A stretch of DNA of 7,040 nt, from assembly GCA_052388135.1 (NCBI GenBank), contig JBQTIM010000015.1, positions 1 through 7,040 of the forward strand, written 5' to 3'. Below, one piece after another: positions 1-5,376 of the stretch. The notes below the pieces were generated by a model. That model was not told the origin of the DNA, did not search any database, and was given only the letters and a program-made list of their open reading frames with translations. The DNA is from JBQTIM01 sp052388135. GTDB taxonomy: Bacteria > Elusimicrobiota > Elusimicrobia > FEN-1173. The translations under genes and the position numbers were made by a program. How positions within the stretch are numbered: the first letter of the stretch is position 1; every line of letters begins with the position of its first letter.

Positions 1-1443
1 GCCACCCTGGCCGTCTCTCCCCGGACCGACATGCCGGGCGACGAGGTGTCGCCTGCTTTCACGCCGGACGGAGCCTCTCTCCTCTTCGTGGGCAGTCCCG
101 ACGACGTCTACAACCTTTACAAGCTGGACCTGCCTTCGGGCGCCGTCGTCCGCCTCACGCAGGTCGTGACGGGCGTTTTTTCTCCGGACGTTTCGCGCGA
201 CGGCCGGTCCCACTTGTTTTCCGCCCAGCGCGGCGGATCGCGCCATGTTTACAGGGGCGATTCCTCGCTGTGGGCGTCCCCCGCCGCCGTTCCCGCGGCG
301 GCTTTGCCGCCGGCTCCGGCCAAGGCGGCCCCCCGTGCGTCCCCGCCCGGCCTGGAGCGGGACGCCGCTCCCGAGCCGCCCGCGTTCGCGGCCGCGCCGC
401 CGCGAGGCCCCCTTCCCACGTCCGACGATCTGTTCATCACGGACCGGAGCCCTTATCGCTTCCGCGCCTCCACGGATTTGTTTTTTCCCGTTTTCTATTA
501 CTCCTCGTCCGACGGCCTCTTCGCCGCGGCTTTCTGGCAGGCTTCCGAGTACCTGGGCAACCATCAGGTGCAGACGTCCGTGCAGTACGCCTCCGGAGAT
601 CGCTTCCTGGACTACGGCCTCCAATACGCGTACCGCCGGTTCCGCCCGCAGCTGCTCCTGGGCGCCGAAGGGAAAAACTTTTACAGGGATTTCGCCCGCA
701 CCGAGCTCCGGCGGGAAGCGGACCTGTTCGCCGGCGTCAGCTATCCCCTCGACCGTTTCCACCGCCTCGAAGCCGTGTTCACGACGATCTTCCGCCGCGA
801 CGAGTTCAAAAAAATCGGGCGCTCATCGGAGGAGAGGGAAAACGTGGCGGCCCTGGCCCTGGCGCGCGACACCACCACGGGCCGCTACCTGGCGGTCACC
901 GGCGGCGACCGGTTCCGGGCCGCCTACCAGATCTCGCGCCCGGTCTTGGCGGGGGACAAAAGCTACGACTCCTACGTGGCCGAGTACCACCGCTTCACGC
1001 CCACCGGCCGGGAGAGCGCCCTGGCTTTCCGGGGATTGGCGGGCGCCAGCGATGGAGAGACGCCCCAGAGCTATCGCCTGGGCGGCGCGGACCGCGTCCG
1101 CGGCTTCACCCGCAACGCCGACGAGAACAAGGCGGAAAAGTTCGCCTTGGGCAACCTGGAGTGGCGGGTGCCCATGAAATACTTGGATTACTACACGTGG
1201 TTCCTGTTCCCTGATTTTTCCTTCAAAGCCATCTACGGCGCCTTGTTCACCGACGCCGGCTACGCCTGGCCGCAGCGGCCCGAAGAGAGACAGCCGTCCC
1301 GCCTGCGCCATTCGGTGGGCGCCGGGGTGAGGATTCCCACCTTCATCCTCCAGACGTATTCCGTCACTTTGTCCGTGGACGCCGCCCGCCGCACCGACGC
1401 CGACGACTGGATTTTTTATTTCTCGCTGGGACCGGAGTTCTGA
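1..1443 (+). CDS. PD40/TolB-like beta-propeller fused to Omp85-type outer-membrane barrel (5' partial)
   Basis: The frame is open from the first base, so the start lies upstream; the Met at 31 is internal and not favoured as a start. Numbering from that Met, residues 1-75 hold two PD40/TolB-type propeller blades, with SPAFTPDGASLLFVG, then YNLYKLDLPSG, then SPDVSRDGRSHLFSA. Residues 80-130 are a Pro/Ala-rich linker. From about 135 to 470 the pattern of alternating aromatic and polar residues is that of a transmembrane beta-barrel. It contains GGADRVRGF (351-359), matching the conserved VRGF motif of the Omp85/BamA/TamA surface-antigen family, and ends in Phe, the usual C-terminal signal for outer-membrane barrels. 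The likely location is the outer membrane with the propeller in the periplasm. The role is not known; a part in protein or lipid assembly, or in secretion, is inference. The rest of the propeller and any signal peptide should lie upstream. Confidence 0.8.
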   Translation, partial: ATLAVSPRTDMPGDEVSPAFTPDGASLLFVGSPDDVYNLYKLDLPSGAVVRLTQVVTGVFSPDVSRDGRSHLFSAQRGGSRHVYRGDSSLWASPAAVPAAALPPAPAKAAPRASPPGLERDAAPEPPAFAAAPPRGPLPTSDDLFITDRSPYRFRASTDLFFPVFYYSSSDGLFAAAFWQASEYLGNHQVQTSVQYASGDRFLDYGLQYAYRRFRPQLLLGAEGKNFYRDFARTELRREADLFAGVSYPLDRFHRLEAVFTTIFRRDEFKKIGRSSEERENVAALALARDTTTGRYLAVTGGDRFRAAYQISRPVLAGDKSYDSYVAEYHRFTPTGRESALAFRGLAGASDGETPQSYRLGGADRVRGFTRNADENKAEKFALGNLEWRVPMKYLDYYTWFLFPDFSFKAIYGALFTDAGYAWPQRPEERQPSRLRHSVGAGVRIPTFILQTYSVTLSVDAARRTDADDWIFYFSLGPEF

Positions 1444-1455
1444 GAGGGAGAGAGA

Positions 1456-1484
1456 AGCGGAGCCGAACGGCGGGCCGCTCTTTT
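1456..1484 (+). terminator. Weak candidate intrinsic terminator after the barrel gene
   Basis: Thirteen bases after the stop, AGCGG (1456-1460) can pair with CCGCT (1475-1479), with an inner GCC/GGC stem closing a GAAC loop. A C and four T follow. The stem is bulged and the T-run short, so termination here may be only partial; a stronger hairpin lies further on at 1553-1598. Confidence 0.35.
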
Positions 1485-1492
1485 GCTTAGCT

Positions 1493-1656
1493 AGCCCGGA
1501 TTTCCCGGTTGGGCGCGAGGACCGAGACGGAAAAGACGGGAATTTTTACGAAACAAAAAAGTGAGAGCGTAGCCCGGACTACGGTCGAACTTTTTTGTGA
1601 AGGAAAAAGCCCCGGATTTTACGTCGAATCCCGCGATCCAAGCGGGGAATCGGGCT
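1493..1656. repeat. 164-bp imperfect palindrome, REP/MITE-like element
   Basis: The two halves are inverted copies around a CCCGGA loop (1573-1578). Hand alignment of 1493-1572 with the reverse complement of 1579-1656 gives about 59 matches in about 82 columns, with a few short gaps. Matching blocks from outside in are AGCCC, GATT, CCCG, TTGG, CGCG, GGA, GACG, AAAA, CGGG, TTTTT, ACAAAAAAGT and CGTAG. This is far longer than a terminator needs and resembles a palindromic repeat element. It contains no gene. The right arm covers the stop codon and last roughly 12 codons of the minus-strand kinase. I see no adjacent target-site duplication. Whether the element occurs elsewhere in the genome cannot be seen here. 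Confidence 0.7.
1553..1598. terminator. Probable bidirectional terminator between convergent genes
   Basis: ACAAAAAAGT (1553-1562) is inversely repeated as ACTTTTTTGT (1589-1598), and inside it CGTAG (1568-1572) pairs with CTACG (1579-1583) around a CCCGGA loop. The A6 and T6 tracts put a T-run after the hairpin on both strands. The site lies between the convergent barrel and kinase genes, where a shared terminator is expected. It is the core of the larger palindrome at 1493-1656. Confidence 0.6.
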
Positions 1657-3520
1657 GGTCCGGTTTGCTTTCGCACGGGAGCGTGAACCAAAAGACGGCT
1701 CCCTTGCCGGGCCCGTCGGAATTCACGCCGATGTCGCCGCCGTGGGCTTGGATGATTTCCTTGGCGATGGTGAGGCCCAGACCCAGTCCTTCGCGCTTGG
1801 AGGCGTGGGCTTCCACCTGAAAGAAACGCTCGAACACCCGCTTCAGGTCCGCCAAGGGAATGCCCTCGCCCGTGTCCGCGACTTCCACCCGCAAACGCCC
1901 GTCCCGGGCCGCCGCCGCCATGGTCACGCGCCCGCCGGAAGGCGTGTGCTTGAAGGCGTTGCCGATGAGGTTCGTGAGCACCTGCTCCACCCGGCGCCCG
2001 TCGGCCTGCACCGGGGGCAACACCGCCCCGTCGGTGCCGTCCGTGAAAACGATGCCGCGCTCCCGCGCCAGAGGCTCCATCCGGCGGCGCACGTTCTGCA
2101 AAAGGGCGCGCGGGTCCTGGGAAGACTTCTCCACGCGCAATTTGCCCGCCTCCAGGCCGGCCACGTCCATGAGATCGTTGATCAGCAGGCCCAGCTGGTC
2201 CGCCTCGCGGGCGATGACGCCGGCAAAATCCCTCTTTTTCTCCTCCGGAAATTCCTGCATGGCCAGCACCTGCGCGTAGCCCTTGATGGCCGTGAGGGGT
2301 GTGCGTAGGTCGTGGGTGACGATGGAGAGAAACTTGGATTGCAGCTGGTTGAGCCGGCTGAGGCTTTGGTTGGCTTTGGTGAGGTCCGCCAGCAAGGCCC
2401 TGTTTTCCCGCGCCAGCCGCCGCTGGGCCAGGGCCTTGCTCAGGGAATTACGGAGATGCCCCGTGTCCACGGGCTTGATGATGTAATCGTAGATTCCCGC
2501 CTGCAGGGCTTTCACGGCCATGTCCAGGGAAGCGTGGGCCGTCATGAGGATGACGGGCAGGGTGTCGTCCACCTTGTGGAATTCCCGGGCCAGAGCCAGG
2601 CCCGTCGTGTCTCCCAGCTGGAAGTCCACCAGGGCCGCGTGATATTCCTTTTCTTTCATGGCCGCGGCGGCCGCCGCGCCGTTGGGGAACCCCTCCACGT
2701 CGTAATCGTCGGAAAGCATGTCCATCATCCATTCCAGGAGGTGCGGTTCGTCCTCCGCCACCAAAACCCGGTCTTTGGCCGGCGCCGCGGCCGGCCGGTC
2801 GCCGGCCTGGAGACGTTCCAGCAAATAGGGGAGACCGCGCTCGGCGGGCAGAGCGGTCCAGCCCCGGGAGCGCAGCGCCCGGCCGGTCGAGGCTTCCAGG
2901 GTCTCGTCCACGAATATCAACGCCCGGGTTTGAGGGTGCCTGTGATACACCTCTTTGAGGAAAACGGCCAAGGGCGTGTCGCAGGCGGGCACGTGCATAA
3001 GAAGGGAGGCCCCCGGCTTATCTTGCAGAGCGCGCAGAGCGTCCTGCAGAGACGTCGGGAAGGCCGTCCGGGCCGATAAATGCTTTTCCACTTCGGCGAA
3101 GGCCGAGTCCCGGGCGGCCTCCGGATGGCGGAACACCAGCGCTTCCCGCCCCGCAAGGTCGACCGGCCGCGCCGCCGGCGTTTCGAAGGGGGAATGAAGG
3201 ACGTGCCATCCCGGTCCGCCGCCGGGCCAAGCTTCGGCCGCCTCGCGGGTGGATTTGTCCGGCAGGAACGCAAAAAAGGCCTCGGGATGGCGCAGCTTCA
3301 CGTCCTGGAACATCTTCCACTGGGCTCCGGGATCGGCCAAAGCGGCGTCCACGACGAATCCATCGAAGGGAAAGCGCTGCATGATTTTTTCGAAAGCGGC
3401 CGCGGCCGGAGCCACGGTCACGTTGAAGGCCGAGGCCAGCGGCGCGCTGTAAAGGGATTCCAGAACCTCGGGGCGCTGGGCGGCGATGAGCAAGCGGGTC
3501 GTTTCAGCCATGTCTATCAT
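1619..3520 (-). CDS. Soluble hybrid histidine kinase: two pseudo-receivers, receiver, HisKA, HATPase_c
   Basis: The open frame reaches 3739, but the first 73 codons overlap the divergent promoter region and the start of the opposite gene. The real start is probably ATG at 3520 (633 aa) or 3511 (MAETTR, 630 aa); neither has a clear Shine-Dalgarno. Numbered from 3511: residues 5-115 and 122-235 look like degenerate receiver folds. Residues 247-355 form an intact receiver, with acidic E253/D254, phospho-acceptor D296, T324 and K346. A helical linker leads to the HisKA H-box FLSIVTHDLRTPLTAIKGY (H400). HATPase_c has N-box N518, G1 DTGEG (546-550), GLGLGL (575-580) and GPGKG (600-604). No membrane segment or signal peptide is visible, so it is cytoplasmic. 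It should autophosphorylate H400; transfer to D296 or to a separate partner is inferred. The last dozen residues and the stop lie in the palindrome at 1493-1656. Signal and output are unknown. Confidence 0.87.
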   Translation of the reverse strand: MIDMAETTRLLIAAQRPEVLESLYSAPLASAFNVTVAPAAAAFEKIMQRFPFDGFVVDAALADPGAQWKMFQDVKLRHPEAFFAFLPDKSTREAAEAWPGGGPGWHVLHSPFETPAARPVDLAGREALVFRHPEAARDSAFAEVEKHLSARTAFPTSLQDALRALQDKPGASLLMHVPACDTPLAVFLKEVYHRHPQTRALIFVDETLEASTGRALRSRGWTALPAERGLPYLLERLQAGDRPAAAPAKDRVLVAEDEPHLLEWMMDMLSDDYDVEGFPNGAAAAAAMKEKEYHAALVDFQLGDTTGLALAREFHKVDDTLPVILMTAHASLDMAVKALQAGIYDYIIKPVDTGHLRNSLSKALAQRRLARENRALLADLTKANQSLSRLNQLQSKFLSIVTHDLRTPLTAIKGYAQVLAMQEFPEEKKRDFAGVIAREADQLGLLINDLMDVAGLEAGKLRVEKSSQDPRALLQNVRRRMEPLARERGIVFTDGTDGAVLPPVQADGRRVEQVLTNLIGNAFKHTPSGGRVTMAAAARDGRLRVEVADTGEGIPLADLKRVFERFFQVEAHASKREGLGLGLTIAKEIIQAHGGDIGVNSDGPGKGAVFWFTLPCESKPDQPDSPLGSRDST

Positions 3521-3550
3521 TCTAACCGAGTTGCCCGGTTCGGCAAGGCC

Positions 3551-3556
3551 TTTATA
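3551..3556 (-). promoter_or_regulatory. Candidate -10 for the minus-strand kinase
   Basis: On the minus strand TATAAA lies about 30 bases before the ATG at 3520, a fair -10 position. No good -35 hexamer is found at 16-19 bases upstream, where the opposite promoter's -35 lies. If used, transcription would start near 3544, giving a leader of about 25 bases; this supports a start at 3520 or 3511 rather than 3739. Confidence 0.35.
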
Positions 3557-3574
3557 CGGTGTTAAAAAGCCGCC

Positions 3575-3603
3575 TTGACGGGACCCGGACCCGGGCCTAT
3601 AAT
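3575..3603 (+). promoter_or_regulatory. Near-consensus sigma70 promoter for the plus-strand kinase
   Basis: TTGACG (3575-3580) and TATAAT (3598-3603) are separated by exactly 17 bases: one mismatch in the -35 and a perfect -10. The start of transcription would be near 3610, giving a leader of about 50 bases before the GTG at 3663. The spacer holds two tandem GGACCC units (3581-3592), which could be part of an operator, but that is only a suggestion. Confidence 0.75.
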
Positions 3604-3633
3604 ATCTTTGAATTGAAAATTCAGCGTATTCAC

Positions 3634-3647
3634 GCCGGGAACCCGGC
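3634..3647. promoter_or_regulatory. Inverted repeat in the leader of the plus-strand kinase
   Basis: GCCGGG-AA-CCCGGC is a perfect 6-bp-arm inverted repeat between the promoter and the Shine-Dalgarno. It could be an operator half-site pair or a small RNA hairpin. A second, looser one, TTGCC-N6-GGCAA (3531-3546), lies in the leader of the opposite kinase. Both are followed by CAAGG on the plus strand. Short GC-rich repeats arise by chance in such DNA, so function is unproven. Confidence 0.3.
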
Positions 3648-3653
3648 AAGGAG
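3648..3653 (+). promoter_or_regulatory. Shine-Dalgarno that fixes the GTG start at 3663
   Basis: AAGGAG ends nine bases before GTG at 3663. The alternative ATG at 3711 (MRILIM) has no such sequence in front, so the GTG is preferred. Confidence 0.6.
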
Positions 3654-3662
3654 AAAAAACCG

Positions 3663-5255
3663 GTGAGCGCAGGCGCTCTTGCATCCGTCTTGGACGGCCA
3701 AGCCAATCCCATGCGCATATTGATCATGGCCTGGGACATGGAAACCGTTCAACCCCCCGCCCGCTCCCTGGAGGCCTTCGGATGCAAGGTCGAACTTTGC
3801 GAACGCGAGACCGTTTTTTGGGATAAGCTTCAGTCCGGTGTCTGGGACGTGATCCTTTGGGACATGGACCCCGGCGATCCGCCGGGGATGGACTTCCTTT
3901 ACCGCGCCCACGCATTGCAGCCCGCCGCCGCCCTGTGGCTGGCCGGAGAGGCCGGCGGGCTTCCCGAATCTCTGGAACCCATGGGCCGGGAAAAATTCGT
4001 GCGGTTCTTTCCGCGGCCGCTGTCGGCGGAGGCCCTTTTCGGGGCGCTCCCTCAGTCGGCCCCGGCCGTCCATGATGAAAGCGAGAAGGTCAGCATCCTT
4101 CTTGTGCACCCGGACCCCCTGTTCGGCGACGTCTTCGCCGGCTTCCTGGCCATGGAGGGGCACACCTCCATGCACGTGACGTCGGGAGCCGACGCTTTGG
4201 AGCAGGCCAAACAGCATCCCTACCACGTGGCGTTGGTGGACGCCAGCCTGCCGGAAACCACCGTTTGGGATCTGGCGTCCCGCCTGCACGAAATTCGGCC
4301 GGACTTGGCCGTGGTGGTCATGTCCGACTACGCCTCCCTGGACTCGGTTCTAAAATCCATGCGGGCCGACGTGTTCGACTATCTCCTTAAGCCGCTGGAC
4401 GCCTACGCTTTCCAGCACACGCTCCGAAAAGTCCTGGAAAAACGCCGCTTGAACGGTCAAATTCAATCCCTGCTGGACGGGCTGAAAAAGGCCAACCAAG
4501 ACCTCTCGCGCCTCAGCGAGCTCAAGAGCCGGTTCCTCCGCCTGGTGACCCACGACCTGCGGGCGCCCCTCACGGCCATCAAAGGCTACACCATGGCCAT
4601 GCAGTCGGGCATGATCGCGCCCAACCAGATCGAGACGGCCCTGGGCGTGATGGTGCGGGAAAGCGAATCCATGGAGCGGCTGATCGAGGACCTCATGGAT
4701 TTCGCCGCCATGGAAACCGGCAAACTGCGCCTGGAAAAAACCTCCGTGGACCCGCGCGCCCTCTTCGCCGCCGCGGTGGACCGCTTTCGCCTCACCATGG
4801 AAAAGCAGAAACTGCGCTTCGACGTGCAGGGCCTGGATCAAGAGTGGCCTCCCCTCAACGCCGACCCCCGCCGCCTGGAACAGGTGCTGGGGAACCTCAT
4901 CGGCAACGCCGTCAAGCACACGCCGGAGGGGGGAAGCGTCACCGTGCGCTTTCTGAAGCGGCCGGAGGAGCTGGAGGTCAGGGTGGAGGATTCCGGGGAA
5001 GGCATGGACCCTCGCCATCTGCCCCGGCTCTTCGGCGAGTTCTACCAGGTGGAAGGCGCGGCCAACCAACGCAAGGGCCTCGGCCTCGGGCTGGCCATCG
5101 CCCGGGAAATCGTCACGGGCCACGGGGGGCGCATCGGCGCCTCCAGCGAGGGGCCGGGCAAGGGGGCGCAGTTCTGGTTCACGCTCCCCTTCGCGAAAGA
5201 CGGAAAGCCGGCCGCCGCGGCCGCCTCCGCGCCGCCGCCCAGCCGTCCCGCCTGA
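3663..5255 (+). CDS. Soluble hybrid histidine kinase: two degenerate receivers, HisKA, HATPase_c
   Basis: 530 aa from GTG. Residues 17-130 form a degenerate receiver: the acidic pair is replaced by Ala-Trp, D67 sits at the phospho-acceptor position, and R118 replaces the conserved Lys. Residues 142-255 form a second receiver with D193, S221 and K243, but the acidic pair reads His-Pro (VHPDP, 148-152), so metal binding is doubtful. A helical linker (about 255-285) leads to the HisKA H-box RFLRLVTHDLRAPLTAIKGY (H297). HATPase_c has N415 in NLIGNAVKHT, G1 DSGEG (443-447), GLGLGL (472-477) and GPGKG (497-501). The tail is Ala/Pro-rich. There are no membrane segments, so it is cytoplasmic. The transmitter is closely similar to that of the divergent kinase on the minus strand, a clear paralogue. 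Kinase activity at H297 is well supported; phosphorylation of its own receivers is doubtful. The start could instead be ATG 3711, which would still keep the first receiver. Confidence 0.87.
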   Translation: MSAGALASVLDGQANPMRILIMAWDMETVQPPARSLEAFGCKVELCERETVFWDKLQSGVWDVILWDMDPGDPPGMDFLYRAHALQPAAALWLAGEAGGLPESLEPMGREKFVRFFPRPLSAEALFGALPQSAPAVHDESEKVSILLVHPDPLFGDVFAGFLAMEGHTSMHVTSGADALEQAKQHPYHVALVDASLPETTVWDLASRLHEIRPDLAVVVMSDYASLDSVLKSMRADVFDYLLKPLDAYAFQHTLRKVLEKRRLNGQIQSLLDGLKKANQDLSRLSELKSRFLRLVTHDLRAPLTAIKGYTMAMQSGMIAPNQIETALGVMVRESESMERLIEDLMDFAAMETGKLRLEKTSVDPRALFAAAVDRFRLTMEKQKLRFDVQGLDQEWPPLNADPRRLEQVLGNLIGNAVKHTPEGGSVTVRFLKRPEELEVRVEDSGEGMDPRHLPRLFGEFYQVEGAANQRKGLGLGLAIAREIVTGHGGRIGASSEGPGKGAQFWFTLPFAKDGKPAAAAASAPPPSRPA

Positions 5256-5285
5256 TCTGAAACCCTTGTTTTTCGACCGTTTCGA

Positions 5286-5307
5286 GAGCGCGGCAAGCCG
5301 GCCGCTC
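5286..5307 (+). terminator. Weak candidate hairpin after the plus-strand kinase
   Basis: GAGCG (5286-5290) pairs with CGCTC (5303-5307), and CGG/CCG inside closes a CAAG loop with a two-base bulge. The nearest T-run (5324-5329) is some 16 bases downstream, so this is not a textbook terminator. It lies in the short gap before the protease gene. Confidence 0.3.
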
Positions 5308-5342
5308 CAAAAATTCCCCTGTCTTTTTTGATCATCTCAGGG

Positions 5343-5348
5343 TATACT
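5343..5348 (+). promoter_or_regulatory. Candidate -10 (TATACT) for the FtsH-like gene
   Basis: TATACT is a good -10 hexamer 28 bases before the GTG at 5377. The best -35 is only a poor match (CTGTCT, 5319-5324, 18-base spacing). If used, the transcript would begin near 5355, at the foot of the hairpin at 5357-5370. A promoter for another sigma factor cannot be excluded. Confidence 0.45.
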
Positions 5349-5356
5349 TTTATTTA

Positions 5357-5370
5357 GCCCTTCCGAGGGC
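5357..5370 (+). promoter_or_regulatory. Leader hairpin holding the Shine-Dalgarno of the FtsH-like gene
   Basis: GCCCT-TCCG-AGGGC forms a 5-bp hairpin with a 4-base loop. The only Shine-Dalgarno-like sequence before the GTG at 5377 is GAGGG (5365-5369), which is mostly its right arm. Translation could thus depend on melting of the hairpin. The structure is small and its role is inference. Confidence 0.4.
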
Positions 5371-5376
5371 AAAACC

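Noticed and set aside
245..1214. Two plus-strand frames of over 300 codons inside the barrel gene
   Set aside because: Both give Arg/Pro/Ser-rich products typical of shifted GC-rich frames, while the main frame has clear PD40 and Omp85 motifs.
1482..1670. TTTGCTT on both sides of the palindrome (1482-1488 and 1664-1670) as a target-site duplication
   Set aside because: The copies are 4 and 7 bases away from the element ends rather than adjacent, and a 7-base AT-rich match can occur by chance.
3521..3739. N-terminal extension of the minus-strand kinase to Met at 3739
   Set aside because: It would overlap the divergent kinase start and run across both promoters; the extra residues resemble no domain.
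3630..4289. Minus-strand frame of 219 codons over the plus-strand kinase start
   Set aside because: It is antisense to receiver domains with recognisable motifs and has no coding signature of its own.
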